Notes: generated from the sequence alone by a model not told the origin. A stretch of 64,000 nucleotides of DNA from Lachnospiraceae bacterium (GCA_017620255.1 JAFZQU010000022.1:106947-170946); one strand, 5' to 3'; positions 1 to 9,132 are shown, numbered from the stretch's first letter. Program-made: numbers and translations.

Positions 1-26
1 GCGGAATTCAGGAGGAAATAGGGCAA

Positions 27-980
27 GTGCTCGTAACGGTCATCATTCCCAACTACAACGGCGACGCCTATATAGAGAACTGCCTGCATTCCCTGAAGGA
101 GCAGACATTTCGTGATTTTGACATCCTGGTCATTGACAATGCCTCCGAGGATCAGAGCGCGGAGTATATCGCTGCGCATTATCCGGAAGTGAGACTGGTA
201 AGACTGGAGCAGAATTTCGGGTTCAGCCGTGCGGTGAATGAGGGGATCAGACGGACAACGTCGCCGTATCTGATCCTGCTGAACAACGATACGGTATGCG
301 ATCCGCATTTTGTGGAAGCGCTGTATGAGGCGATCGATAAGGATGAGAAGATCTTTTCCGTATCCTCGCGGATGCTGCAGATGTATGCGCCGGATAAGCT
401 CGACGGGGCAGGGGATCTCTACTGTGCGCTCGGATGGGCTTTTGCGCGGGGAAAAGACCGGAGCATAAAGCACTACAACAAGTATGCAAAGGTGTTTTCG
501 GCCTGCGGCGGTGCGGCGATCTACCGCAGGGACCTGTTTGAGCAGATCGGCTATTTTGACGAATTCCACTTCACGTACCTGGAGGATGTGGATGTGGGAT
601 ACCGGGCCAGGATCATGGGGTATGAAAATCATTATACGCCGGATGCCGTGGTCTACCATGCGGGCAGCGGGGCAACGGGCTCCAGGTATAATCCTTTCAA
701 AGTCCGGATCGCCGCAAGAAACAGCTGGTATGTGATCTACAAGAACATGCCGGCGCTGCAGATTCTGATCAATCTGCCGTTCTTACTGATCGGCTTTGGT
801 ATAAAAGCCCTGTTTTTCATCTGCAAGGGATACGGCAGAGAGTATCTCTCCGGCATGAAACGGGGATATCTGATGTGCGTGCAGGGGCGGAAGTTTCCCT
901 ACTCCGGCCGCTTTTTCAAGAACTATGTAAAGATCCAGCTGGAACTGTGGCTCAACATGATCCGCAGACTGGCCGGTTAG
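27..980 (+). CDS. GT2 family glycosyltransferase
   Basis: A 317-residue inverting glycosyltransferase of the GT-A fold that should transfer a sugar from a nucleotide donor to a growing surface glycan on the cytoplasmic face of the membrane. The N-terminus has the VIIPNYNG start of the family. A metal-binding region follows at LLNNDT near residue 85, and the catalytic-acceptor segment YLEDVDVGYR lies near residue 188. The C-terminal third is hydrophobic and basic, suggesting membrane association. The start is GTG at 27, supported by AGGAGG at 10-15. It is followed after 27 bases by the sugar-1-phosphate transferase and reads as one operon with it. The donor and acceptor sugars cannot be told from sequence. 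Confidence 0.9.
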   Translation: MLVTVIIPNYNGDAYIENCLHSLKEQTFRDFDILVIDNASEDQSAEYIAAHYPEVRLVRLEQNFGFSRAVNEGIRRTTSPYLILLNNDTVCDPHFVEALYEAIDKDEKIFSVSSRMLQMYAPDKLDGAGDLYCALGWAFARGKDRSIKHYNKYAKVFSACGGAAIYRRDLFEQIGYFDEFHFTYLEDVDVGYRARIMGYENHYTPDAVVYHAGSGATGSRYNPFKVRIAARNSWYVIYKNMPALQILINLPFLLIGFGIKALFFICKGYGREYLSGMKRGYLMCVQGRKFPYSGRFFKNYVKIQLELWLNMIRRLAG

Positions 981-1007
981 AGAAAGATCAGGGGACAGGA
1001 CTCAGCC

Positions 1008-2408
1008 ATGATCAAGGACAACCAACGGATATTTAACAGGCTTCATCTTGTGATCGATGCGATGGTGATCGCATCCTCCTATCTGTTTGCCTGGTATATG
1101 AAATTCAAGAGCGGCCTGCTCGACTACGACATGGGTCTTCCGGCGCAGGTTTATTTCGGTGCGCTCTATTTCATCGTCCCCGGCTACCTGCTCCTCTATT
1201 ATCAGTTCGACCTTTACAGTTCCAAACGCGTATCCGGCAGGAAACGCGAACTGTTCAACATCGTAAGGTCCAACACGATCGGTCTGGTCGCGTTCATCGT
1301 GGTTTTGTACGTGATCAACAATCCGGACTTTTCCAGACAGATGATCTTCATCTTCTGGGCTGTCAACATCGTGGCAGAGACCGCCGTGCGGAACGTGATC
1401 CGCTATGCGCTGCGCTTCATCAGACGGCGCGGAAAGAACCTGAAATATGTGCTGCTTGTCGGATATTCGAAGTCCGCGGAATCCTATATCAACCGGATCC
1501 GCCTGAACCCGCAGTGGGGCTATGTTGTCAGGGGTATCCTCGACGATCATGTGGAACGCGGGACCATGTATAAGGGCGTGAAGGTGCTCGGACGTATCGA
1601 CAATCTGGCGGTGATCCTTCCGGAGAACAAACTGGACGAGATCGCGATCACCTTAAGTCTGGCCGAGTACGGCCGCCTGCCCGAGATCGTCGAACAGTGT
1701 GAAAAATCAGGCGTACATACCAAATTTATCCCGGATTATGCCGGCGTCATCCCGAACAGGCCCTACACCGAGGATCTGCAGGGACTCCCGGTCATCAATA
1801 TCCGCCATGTGCCGCTTTCCAATACGCTCAATGCCATCGTAAAACGTGCTGCGGACATCGTCCTGTCTATCATCGGGATCATTCTTTCCTCTCCCGTTAT
1901 GGTGGCCAGTGCGATCGCGGTCAAGGCGACTTCCAAAGGTCCCGTGATCTTTGCGCAGGAACGGATCGGCATGCACAACAAGCCGTTCACGATGTATAAA
2001 TTCCGGACGATGTATGTGCAGGAAGAGAGAGAAGAGAGAAAGGGATGGACGACCAAGGACGATCCGCGCGTGACAAAGGTCGGAAGATTCCTCCGTAAGA
2101 CAAGTATTGACGAACTGCCGCAGTTATTCAATATCCTGGCCGGTAAGATGAGCCTTGTGGGGCCGAGACCGGAGCGGCCGCAGTTCGTGGAGAAATTCAA
2201 AGAAGAGATCCCGCGCTACATGGTCAAGCACCAGGTGCGTCCCGGTCTGACCGGCTGGGCGCAGGTAAACGGCTTGAGAGGCGATACGCCGATCGAGAAG
2301 CGGATCGAATACGACCTTTACTATATCGAGAACTGGACCATGGGCTTTGACATCAAGATCCTGTTCCTGACTGTTTTCAAAGGCTTTATTAATGAGAATG
2401 CATACTGA
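1008..2408 (+). CDS. Undecaprenyl-phosphate sugar-1-phosphate transferase (WbaP/WcaJ-like)
   Basis: This 466-residue membrane enzyme should begin glycan assembly by moving a hexose-1-phosphate from a nucleotide sugar to undecaprenyl phosphate. The N-terminal 120 residues carry several hydrophobic segments. A Rossmann-like soluble domain spans about 140-260. After a further membrane segment near 280 comes the bacterial sugar transferase domain, with QERIG, YKFRTM, the SIDELPQLFN block and the LVGPRPERP block. This is the full PHPT architecture, not the short PglC type. It lies between two GT2 genes, and its stop TGA shares one base with the ATG of the next gene, so the two are translationally coupled. 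It is the priming enzyme for the cluster at the start of the window. Confidence 0.93.
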   Translation: MIKDNQRIFNRLHLVIDAMVIASSYLFAWYMKFKSGLLDYDMGLPAQVYFGALYFIVPGYLLLYYQFDLYSSKRVSGRKRELFNIVRSNTIGLVAFIVVLYVINNPDFSRQMIFIFWAVNIVAETAVRNVIRYALRFIRRRGKNLKYVLLVGYSKSAESYINRIRLNPQWGYVVRGILDDHVERGTMYKGVKVLGRIDNLAVILPENKLDEIAITLSLAEYGRLPEIVEQCEKSGVHTKFIPDYAGVIPNRPYTEDLQGLPVINIRHVPLSNTLNAIVKRAADIVLSIIGIILSSPVMVASAIAVKATSKGPVIFAQERIGMHNKPFTMYKFRTMYVQEEREERKGWTTKDDPRVTKVGRFLRKTSIDELPQLFNILAGKMSLVGPRPERPQFVEKFKEEIPRYMVKHQVRPGLTGWAQVNGLRGDTPIEKRIEYDLYYIENWTMGFDIKILFLTVFKGFINENAY

Positions 2409-3367
2409 TGACGGCTGATATCGTAATACCGGTTTACAGGCCGGATGAAAAATTCACACGGCTGCTGCTAAAACTGCAGGAGCAGAGCGTCCCCCCGGGA
2501 AAGATCATCATCGTCAACACCGGGGAGGAATACTGGCAGGACTGGGCAAAGACCACAGAAGGCCTGTCCCTGCCGGAAACGGAAGTCCATCATATTTCCC
2601 AAACGGAATTCGATCACGGCAGGACACGCAACCTGGGGGTGTCTTATTCTGATGCGGAAACCGTGATCCTGATGACAGACGATGCCATCCCGGCAGATGA
2701 GCACCTGATCGGGAACCTTCTGAAACCGTTTTCGGACCCGGAGGTCGGAGCCGTATACGCAAGACAGCTTGCGGGACCGGACGCCGGGATCGCGGAACGC
2801 TTCTCCAGAGATTTCAATTATCCGGACCGAAGCGAAAAAAAGACGCTTGCGGATCTGGAGAGACTGGGGATCAAGACGTTCTTCTGTTCCAATGTGTGCG
2901 CGGCCTACCGCAAAGCCTACTTCGATAAACTCGGCGGCTTTGTGGACCGTGCGATCTTCAACGAGGATATGGTATATGCGGCAAACCTGATCGATCACGG
3001 ATATGCGGTGGTCTATGCGGCGGATGCGCAGGTGATCCATTCCCACAGTTATACGAACCGGCAGCAGATGCAGAGAAACTTCGACCTTGCGGTATCGCAG
3101 GCAATGCATCCGGAGGTCTTTGACAGGGTCAGCTCCGAATCGGAGGGATTCAAATTTGTTAAGAGCGCCTTTGCTTATTTTGTAAAAAACGGGAGACCCT
3201 TCGCGATCTTCCCGTTTGTGATCACATCCGCCTACAAGTATTTCGGATACAGGGCGGGCAGGCGCTACAGGGAATTATCCAAAGAAAAGATCCTTGGCTA
3301 TACCATGAACAGGACCTTCTTTATGAATTTATGGGAAAACGACCGGATAGGTGAGAAAGATGTCTGA
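2408..3367 (+). CDS. GT2 family glycosyltransferase (rhamnosyltransferase-like)
   Basis: A 319-residue GT-A glycosyltransferase. The N-terminus reads DIVIPVYRPDEKF, a DD-type metal site lies at LMTDDAIPAD around residues 90-100, and FNEDMVYA near residue 190 is the usual catalytic region of the rhamnosyltransferase-like branch of GT2. It begins on the last base of the upstream sugar transferase stop codon, and its own last eight bases overlap the start of the ClpX-like gene. It probably adds a sugar to the lipid-linked intermediate made by the preceding enzyme. Rhamnose as the donor sugar is only a family-level guess. Confidence 0.87.
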   Translation: MTADIVIPVYRPDEKFTRLLLKLQEQSVPPGKIIIVNTGEEYWQDWAKTTEGLSLPETEVHHISQTEFDHGRTRNLGVSYSDAETVILMTDDAIPADEHLIGNLLKPFSDPEVGAVYARQLAGPDAGIAERFSRDFNYPDRSEKKTLADLERLGIKTFFCSNVCAAYRKAYFDKLGGFVDRAIFNEDMVYAANLIDHGYAVVYAADAQVIHSHSYTNRQQMQRNFDLAVSQAMHPEVFDRVSSESEGFKFVKSAFAYFVKNGRPFAIFPFVITSAYKYFGYRAGRRYRELSKEKILGYTMNRTFFMNLWENDRIGEKDV

Positions 3368-4883
3368 AAATCATTACGAAGATGTTTGTTATATGTGTCA
3401 CAGAAACGAGGAGAACGCCGGAAAGATGTTCCATCTGCCAAACGGCGTCTGCATCTGTGACGACTGTATGAAAAAGACCATGGACGCCATGTCCAAGTTC
3501 GGGTTCGGCGCGATGCCGGAACTCTCGCATGATGAGCTGCAGGAAATGTTTGACCGGGCACCGGCTTACGGAATGCCGATGCCGGACGGGGCATCGATGA
3601 GTGCGCCCGTAAAAACGGAACCGGCACTGCCGGATGATCCCGAAAAGAAGAAAGAGGAAGGGACGGAGAAGAAGGGCCCTTTCTTTGGCAACGGCCTGCC
3701 AAATATCAGTTTCTTAAACATGGCGGACATCCAGGGTATGATGGGCGGACCGAAAGTCAAAAAGCGCAAGCCCGGCGAGGAAAAGGTCCCGATCATCGAT
3801 ATCAGGGATATTCCGCAGCCGCACAAGCTGAAAGAAATGCTCGACGAATATGTGGTGGGCCAGGAACACGCCAAAAAGGTGATCTCGGTCGCCGTATACA
3901 ACCACTATAAGCGGATCGCGGCGGAGTGCATGAAAGAGGAAGACTTTGACGAACGCCTGCAGAAAGTGGAGATAGAAAAATCAAACATGCTCATGATCGG
4001 TCCGACCGGTTGCGGGAAGACCTATCTGGTAAAGACGCTCGCAAAACTTCTGGATGTGCCGCTTGCCATTGCGGACGCCACCTCCCTCACGGAGGCCGGG
4101 TACATCGGTGACGATATCGAAAGCGTTGTCAGCAAACTGCTCGCAGCGGCCGATAATGATGTGGACCGTGCGGAATCCGGCATTATCTTTATCGATGAGA
4201 TCGACAAGATCGCCAAAAAGAAGAATACCAACAGCCGGGATGTGAGCGGTGAGAGCGTGCAGCAGGGCATGTTAAAACTTTTAGAGGGAGCGGATGTGGA
4301 AGTGCCTGTCGGTGCGAACTCCAAGAATGCCATGGTGCCGCTGACCACGATCAATACGCGCAATATCCTGTTCATCTGCGGCGGCGCGTTTCCGGATCTG
4401 GACGAGATCATCAAGCAGAGGCTCAGAAAACAGACTTCGATCGGTTTCAATGCGGAACTCAAAGACGTGCTGGATAAACGCAAGGATATCCTGAATGAAG
4501 TCACGGTCGAGGATGTGAAGAAATACGGCATGATCCCCGAGTTCGTCGGACGTATGCCCATCATCTTCGCGATGCAGGGGCTGACAGAGGAAATGCTTGT
4601 TGCGATCCTGACCGAACCGAAAAACGCGATCATCAAACAGTATCAGAAACTGCTGTCCCTGGATGAAGTGGATCTGCACTTTACGAAAGAAGCCCTTCTG
4701 GAAGTCGCGAAAAAAGCGATGGAAAAGGACACCGGCGCAAGAGCGCTGCGCTCCATTATTGAGGAGCTGATGTTAGATATCATGTATGAGATCCCCAAGG
4801 ACGAAAACATCGGCAGAGTCACGATCACGGAGGATTATATCCTGGGAAAAGGCGGTCCCGTGATCGAACTGCGTGACAAATAG
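3360..4883 (+). CDS. clpX: ClpX-like AAA+ unfoldase with a long linker
   Basis: A ClpX-type ATP-dependent unfoldase of 507 residues from the ATG at 3360; an in-frame GTG three codons earlier is less likely. It has the N-terminal zinc domain (Cys10, Cys13, Cys33, Cys36), Walker A GPTGCGKT at 214-221, a GYIG pore loop, Walker B IIFIDEIDK, and the IGF tripeptide at 361-363 that docks onto ClpP. The segment between zinc domain and AAA+ core, roughly residues 45-140, is rich in Met, Pro, Gly and Lys and far longer than the short linker of standard ClpX of about 420 residues. It overlaps a glycosyltransferase gene rather than following clpP. It could be a second ClpX paralogue; a clpP-linked copy elsewhere cannot be excluded. 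Confidence 0.9.
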   Translation: MSENHYEDVCYMCHRNEENAGKMFHLPNGVCICDDCMKKTMDAMSKFGFGAMPELSHDELQEMFDRAPAYGMPMPDGASMSAPVKTEPALPDDPEKKKEEGTEKKGPFFGNGLPNISFLNMADIQGMMGGPKVKKRKPGEEKVPIIDIRDIPQPHKLKEMLDEYVVGQEHAKKVISVAVYNHYKRIAAECMKEEDFDERLQKVEIEKSNMLMIGPTGCGKTYLVKTLAKLLDVPLAIADATSLTEAGYIGDDIESVVSKLLAAADNDVDRAESGIIFIDEIDKIAKKKNTNSRDVSGESVQQGMLKLLEGADVEVPVGANSKNAMVPLTTINTRNILFICGGAFPDLDEIIKQRLRKQTSIGFNAELKDVLDKRKDILNEVTVEDVKKYGMIPEFVGRMPIIFAMQGLTEEMLVAILTEPKNAIIKQYQKLLSLDEVDLHFTKEALLEVAKKAMEKDTGARALRSIIEELMLDIMYEIPKDENIGRVTITEDYILGKGGPVIELRDK

Positions 4884-4905
4884 ACATAAAATATGCAGAT
4901 TTGGC

Positions 4906-4934
4906 TTTACAACGCGCTATAAACACGTTATGAT
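4906..4934 (+). promoter_or_regulatory. Sigma-A type promoter
   Basis: TTTACA (4906-4911) and TATGAT (4929-4934) are separated by 17 bases, ahead of the 178-residue membrane protein and the MBOAT operon. It starts a new transcript just after the ClpX-like gene. Confidence 0.6.
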
Positions 4935-4988
4935 GTTAGCAATGGGAATAATATGTAAACCAATTTACATGTAGAAAGGGGATAGGTT

Positions 4989-5525
4989 ATGAGTTTGGCA
5001 TTTGTGATTATTCTGTTTATCATCCTGTCTGTGGACTTTTTGATTGCATTATTCGGAAATGTATGCACGCATGCGGAAGGAAAGGATAAGGAGCGTCTGT
5101 TAAGACTCCTGCAGAGATATGCAGTGATCTTCGGCGGCTATGCGGCTGTCGGCCTGATCGCATATTTTTGCGGAAAGAGTTATCCCAGCATGGAATACAT
5201 CGGCGGTCTTTTACTGGACCCGATCTTCCGTTATTCCATCAGCCTGCTGGATCGTCTGAAAACGCTGATGCTGCGTCCCAAGAAGGATGAGAACAAAGCA
5301 GACAAAGCTGAAAAGGCAGAAAAAGCGGAAGCGCAGAAGGCAGCGGATGCACCCGTAAAACAGGAAGAGAAGGCAGCACCCGTGAAGCGTGTTGTTCCTG
5401 CAAAAGCAGCACCCGTGAAAAAAGCGGAGCCCGTTATGATCGAGATCGAACCGGTCGTTAAGGAACAGGCACCCGTCAGCAAACCCAAAGCGAAACCCCG
5501 CGCACGTAAAGCAACGAAAGCATGA
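4989..5525 (+). CDS. Small membrane protein with Lys/Ala/Pro-rich tail
   Basis: I do not recognise a family. The 178-residue product has a hydrophobic N-terminal segment (about 3-24), a second hydrophobic stretch (about 44-62), and from residue 96 a low-complexity tail of alternating Lys, Ala, Glu and Pro (KAEKAEKAE, PVKKAEPV, KPKAKPRARKATKA). The tail resembles histone H1-like or cell-wall-spanning tails and ends strongly basic. AAAGGGG lies ahead of the ATG. The stop TGA sits inside the ATGA overlap with the following O-acyltransferase gene, so the two are translationally coupled. An accessory role in polysaccharide acetylation is inferred only from that coupling. Confidence 0.8.
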   Translation: MSLAFVIILFIILSVDFLIALFGNVCTHAEGKDKERLLRLLQRYAVIFGGYAAVGLIAYFCGKSYPSMEYIGGLLLDPIFRYSISLLDRLKTLMLRPKKDENKADKAEKAEKAEAQKAADAPVKQEEKAAPVKRVVPAKAAPVKKAEPVMIEIEPVVKEQAPVSKPKAKPRARKATKA

Positions 5526-6973
5526 GTTTTAGTTCTATAACATTTTTGATCTTTATGGTGGCAGTATTCATGATCTATTGGATACTGCCACATCAATACA
5601 GATGGGCTGTACTGCTTGCGGCAAATGTGGTATTTTACGCAAGCTTTGAGGCCCGTTTTCTTTTGTTGATCCTGATCTTAACGATCGCATCCTATTATTG
5701 TGCCCTTTATCTGGAAACGGACAAAAAGGCGGCAAAACCGCTTTTTGTGTGCATGATCATTTTGATCGTGCTGACACTGGCGGTCTTCAAGTACGCGGGA
5801 TTTGCACTGGACAGTCTGCAGAAGGTTACAGCGGCATTTTCGATCCCGTTTACGGCGCCGGCCCTCAGGCTGCTGCAGCCCATCGGCATTTCCTTCTTTT
5901 CGTTCCAGATGATCGGATATCTGGCGGACGTATACGGCGGAAAGATCCCTGCCTGCAGACATCTCGGCAAATATGCGGTATTTACCTGCTTCTTCCCGAA
6001 CATCACTTCGGGACCGATCGAGCGGGGCGGGCATTTCCTGCCGCAGCTTGACAAACCGCAGGTCTTTGATTATGAAAAAACGGTATACGGTGCCACGCTT
6101 CTTTTGACCGGACTGATCAAGAAGATCGTGATCGCGGACGGACTGTCCAAATACGTGGACAATGTGTTCAATGACCTGCATGCAAGTGCGGGCCTTGCGG
6201 TGCCGGTTGCCGCGGTCCTGTTTGCCCTGCAGATCTATTGTGATTTTTCCGGATATTCCGACATGGCGGTAGGACTTGCGAAAATGCTCGGGTTCGACCT
6301 GATCCTCAACTTCAGGCAGCCGTATTTCTCGCCCTCGATCAAGGGATTCTGGAGTTCCTGGCATATTTCCCTCTCCACCTGGCTGAAGGATTATATCTAC
6401 ATTCCGCTTGGCGGAAACAGACGGGGAAAGCTTCGCCGCAATATAAACCTGTTCATCACGTTCCTGATCAGCGGCCTGTGGCACGGTGCGAACTGGACCT
6501 ATGTACTCTGGGGAGCGGTTCACGGGCTGGCACAGGTGATCGAGAACACCGTCTACGAAAAGACGGCAGCAGGCAGACCGCCCATGCCCGGGAAACAGGA
6601 TGGAAAAAACAAGGTCCTGTACTTTGTACAGGTATGTATCACGTTTGCCGTTGTCACGCTTGCCTGGATCTTCTTCAGGGCGAACAGTATCTCGGATGCG
6701 TTTTATGCCATTACGCATCTTTTGCAGCCGGGCATCTTATCCGGAACCCTTCCGGCACTGGGCCTTGTTCCGAGGTCTCTTGTGAAGGTGCTCGTGATGA
6801 TCGCAGGATTGTGGCTGTTTGATCTTTTCTCGAAAAGATGCGATCCGATCCTGTTTTTGCGGAAACAGAAACTGCCTCTGCGCTGGGCCGTCTATCTGGT
6901 GTTTGCGGTGCTTGTGATCGTGCTGAAACTCCATGGCGGCGCCAAGGCGGATTTTATATATTTCCAGTTTTAA
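5522..6973 (+). CDS. MBOAT family membrane O-acyltransferase (AlgI/DltB-like)
   Basis: A 483-residue polytopic enzyme that should carry acyl (usually acetyl) groups across the membrane for esterification of an extracellular polymer. It shows the family features: FFPNITSGPIERG near residue 160, YCDFSGYSDMAVG near 240, a RQPYFSPSIKGFWSSWHISLS-type segment near 265-285, and the catalytic-histidine motif GLWHGANW with His321. About ten hydrophobic segments are visible. It starts in a four-base ATGA overlap with the basic-tailed membrane protein and is followed 13 bases later by an SGNH-like protein. The latter is the usual partner in alginate- and Dlt-type acetylation pairs. The target is probably the polysaccharide made by the upstream genes. 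Confidence 0.93.
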   Translation: MSFSSITFLIFMVAVFMIYWILPHQYRWAVLLAANVVFYASFEARFLLLILILTIASYYCALYLETDKKAAKPLFVCMIILIVLTLAVFKYAGFALDSLQKVTAAFSIPFTAPALRLLQPIGISFFSFQMIGYLADVYGGKIPACRHLGKYAVFTCFFPNITSGPIERGGHFLPQLDKPQVFDYEKTVYGATLLLTGLIKKIVIADGLSKYVDNVFNDLHASAGLAVPVAAVLFALQIYCDFSGYSDMAVGLAKMLGFDLILNFRQPYFSPSIKGFWSSWHISLSTWLKDYIYIPLGGNRRGKLRRNINLFITFLISGLWHGANWTYVLWGAVHGLAQVIENTVYEKTAAGRPPMPGKQDGKNKVLYFVQVCITFAVVTLAWIFFRANSISDAFYAITHLLQPGILSGTLPALGLVPRSLVKVLVMIAGLWLFDLFSKRCDPILFLRKQKLPLRWAVYLVFAVLVIVLKLHGGAKADFIYFQF

Positions 6974-6986
6974 GTAAGGGTTTGTG

Positions 6987-8024
6987 ATGAAAAGATTTCT
7001 GCTGAAACTGTTGATCTTCACCCTGCTCCTGGTCGCGGTCTTTGCGCCGGTCAGCATACTCATCGATCCGTACAACATCTTTCATTATGAGGATCCGGTG
7101 GATAACGGGGTGGAGCCCAACAAAAACTTCATCAAAACAAAATATATCCTGCGTCATCCGGACAGGTTCGACTCGCTGGTCTTCGGCTCTTCGCGGGCCG
7201 GTTTCCTCGATGTGGAATCCATTCCCGACGGAACCTACTATGATATGTGTTATTCGGAGGGCGTACCGGCCGAACATGTGAAAACACTGCGTGTCCTGAT
7301 CCGTGGCGGCTTTGTCCCCAAACACGTGCTGGTGCTGGTAGACGACATTTCCTGCTTTGTCGACCCCAAAATGCATGAAACGATGCTGTACCGTGTGCCC
7401 TATCCTACGGGAGGACCGATCTCCTGGCTGACATTCTATGCCAAATACTGTGATCTGATCACGACGTACGAATCGCTTTCCTTTATGAAGGAATACAGGG
7501 AGAGCGGTAAATCGGATCCTGATTTTGCGGAGCGCTTCCGCAGAACGGGAACGGAACGGCTCGACAAGCCTTCGGAATTTGACGGAACGGACGGGGCAGG
7601 CCATGAGATGCCGGGATACAGGGCGGATTATTATTCCCTGCGCCTGAATGAGACGATCGCGGATATGCGGGAACTGGCCGCGCTCTGTGAGCAGTACGGG
7701 ATCGACCTGAAGGTCGTGACCAACCCGTTATATTACAAAACGTATGAAACAGCCTGCGAATACGGTTATCTGGATTTTCTGTATGAGCTGGCAGGCGTCT
7801 GCAGCTATGTGAATTTCTCGAGCATTTCCAATGTGACGACAACGCCCGGAAATTACTATGAGACTTCGCATTTTACGCCCTATGTGGGGTGGGCGATGAT
7901 CGAGATCACCTATAACGGTTTCAGGGACGACCTGCTTCGGGATCAGGGCTTCGGATATGTCGTCAATGCGGAGAACAGGGATGATTTTATCGCGCTGCTT
8001 AAGGAGCAGCTGCAGGAAAAGTAA
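6987..8024 (+). CDS. SGNH-like exported protein, MBOAT partner
   Basis: A 345-residue protein with one N-terminal membrane anchor (about 5-27) and a predicted extracytoplasmic domain. FGSSRAG near residue 70 matches block I of SGNH-type acyl esterases/transferases such as DltD and AlgJ/AlgX, and SHFTPYVGW near residue 290 fits the C-terminal block with the catalytic histidine. It likely receives acyl groups brought out by the preceding MBOAT protein and places them on the glycan. ATG 6987 is preferred over GTG 6984 because AAGGG lies at 6976-6980. Family assignment rests on motifs and neighbourhood rather than overall similarity. Confidence 0.72.
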   Translation: MKRFLLKLLIFTLLLVAVFAPVSILIDPYNIFHYEDPVDNGVEPNKNFIKTKYILRHPDRFDSLVFGSSRAGFLDVESIPDGTYYDMCYSEGVPAEHVKTLRVLIRGGFVPKHVLVLVDDISCFVDPKMHETMLYRVPYPTGGPISWLTFYAKYCDLITTYESLSFMKEYRESGKSDPDFAERFRRTGTERLDKPSEFDGTDGAGHEMPGYRADYYSLRLNETIADMRELAALCEQYGIDLKVVTNPLYYKTYETACEYGYLDFLYELAGVCSYVNFSSISNVTTTPGNYYETSHFTPYVGWAMIEITYNGFRDDLLRDQGFGYVVNAENRDDFIALLKEQLQEK

Positions 8025-8096
8025 TGTTTGAGTTTTGCAGGGTTTCGTGATATCCTTGGAATAGCGAATCATATATCATTATGGGAGGGAAAAAAT

Positions 8097-8666
8097 ATGT
8101 TTTGTCCTAATTGCGGAGCGCCGATCGAAGGCAATGCAAAATTTTGTGAAAGTTGCGGGTCTCCTGTACCCGTAGAAGAAAAGCCTGTTGCCCCGGCAGT
8201 GGAAGAGCCGGTGGTCGCAGAGACAGTTGTTGAAGAAACCGTTGCGGAAACCTATACGGAGCCGCAGCAGACCTATACAGCGCCGCAGCAGACTTATACG
8301 GCACCACAGCAGACTTACAGTAATGCGGATTATGCAAATTACGGACAGCCGGCAGGACCTGCGCCGACGGAAAGTGCCGGACTTGCGATCGGATCGATGG
8401 TCTGCGGTATCGTTGCTCTGGTATGCTGCTGTCTCGGATGGTTTCAGATCGTTTTAGGTATTGCGGCCGTTGCACTTGGTATCGTAGTTGTTGCGAAAGG
8501 CATGGGCGGCAGAGGCAAGGCGATCGCCGGTATCATTTGCGGTGCGATCGGTATCCTGCTCGGTATCATCATGATGGCTAGCGGCTCTCTAGTAAAAGAG
8601 AACCTTCCGGATATCATGGAAGATGTTCCGGGCTTTGAAGAGTATCTCGAAGACATGGATCTGTAA
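8097..8666 (+). CDS. Zinc-ribbon membrane protein (DUF4190-like)
   Basis: A 189-residue protein with an N-terminal double-CxxC zinc ribbon (CPNC and CESC). A low-complexity linker contains three near-identical YTAPQQT units, encoded by a 21-base tandem repeat starting at 8250. A C-terminal pair of glycine-rich hydrophobic segments (about 100-165) is typical of DUF4190. GGGAGG at 8083-8088 precedes the ATG. The next gene begins one base after the stop. The molecular function of such zinc-ribbon/two-helix proteins is not established. Confidence 0.8.
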   Translation: MFCPNCGAPIEGNAKFCESCGSPVPVEEKPVAPAVEEPVVAETVVEETVAETYTEPQQTYTAPQQTYTAPQQTYSNADYANYGQPAGPAPTESAGLAIGSMVCGIVALVCCCLGWFQIVLGIAAVALGIVVVAKGMGGRGKAIAGIICGAIGILLGIIMMASGSLVKENLPDIMEDVPGFEEYLEDMDL

Positions 8667-8667
8667 G

Positions 8668-9132
8668 ATGCATTATTATAGAAGAGAAACCGTCATTTAT
8701 ATCTTGGGGTGGTTAGCATTGGGGCTCGGCATTGCCGGAGCCCTTTTGCTTCGTTCGGGGGTATTTGACAATATCCACGGGGAGAGTCTCTGCGCATTCC
8801 GGCGCGCCACCGGATACTACTGTCCGGGCTGCGGCCTGACCAGGTCGTGCTTCGCGCTTGCAAGGGGACGGGTCTTAAAGAGTATCCTGTATCATCCCAT
8901 CCCGGTCTATGCACTGTTTCTCTATCTGATATGGATGGTGCGCACGAGCGTCTGCCGGATCACAAAAAAACAGGACCCGGCATCCTATGCGGTCCTTACC
9001 GCGCGCTTTTACAAACGATTTGAGATCGCGGTCTTTGCAGGGATCGGGATCCTGCTCATACAGTGGCTTATAAAGCTGCTGATGCAGCTTGTTTACGGTC
9101 TTGACTGGTTTAAGTGGCTTAATCTTGCCTGA
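8668..9132 (+). CDS. DUF2752 membrane protein
   Basis: A 154-residue membrane protein with the DUF2752 signature: an Arg/Thr-Gly segment followed by CPGCGLTRS near residue 50, a short helix, then HPIP near residue 80, with hydrophobic segments on both sides. It starts one base after the stop of the zinc-ribbon protein. DUF2752 genes frequently sit beside zinc-ribbon DUF4190 or CD225-type genes, which this arrangement repeats. No biochemical function is known. The clustered Cys residues could bind metal or form a disulfide. Confidence 0.82.
   Translation: MHYYRRETVIYILGWLALGLGIAGALLLRSGVFDNIHGESLCAFRRATGYYCPGCGLTRSCFALARGRVLKSILYHPIPVYALFLYLIWMVRTSVCRITKKQDPASYAVLTARFYKRFEIAVFAGIGILLIQWLIKLLMQLVYGLDWFKWLNLA

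Noticed and set aside
5678..6718. A 346-codon reverse-strand frame opposite the MBOAT gene
   Set aside because: No recognisable protein and no ribosome-binding site; the forward strand holds a clear membrane enzyme.
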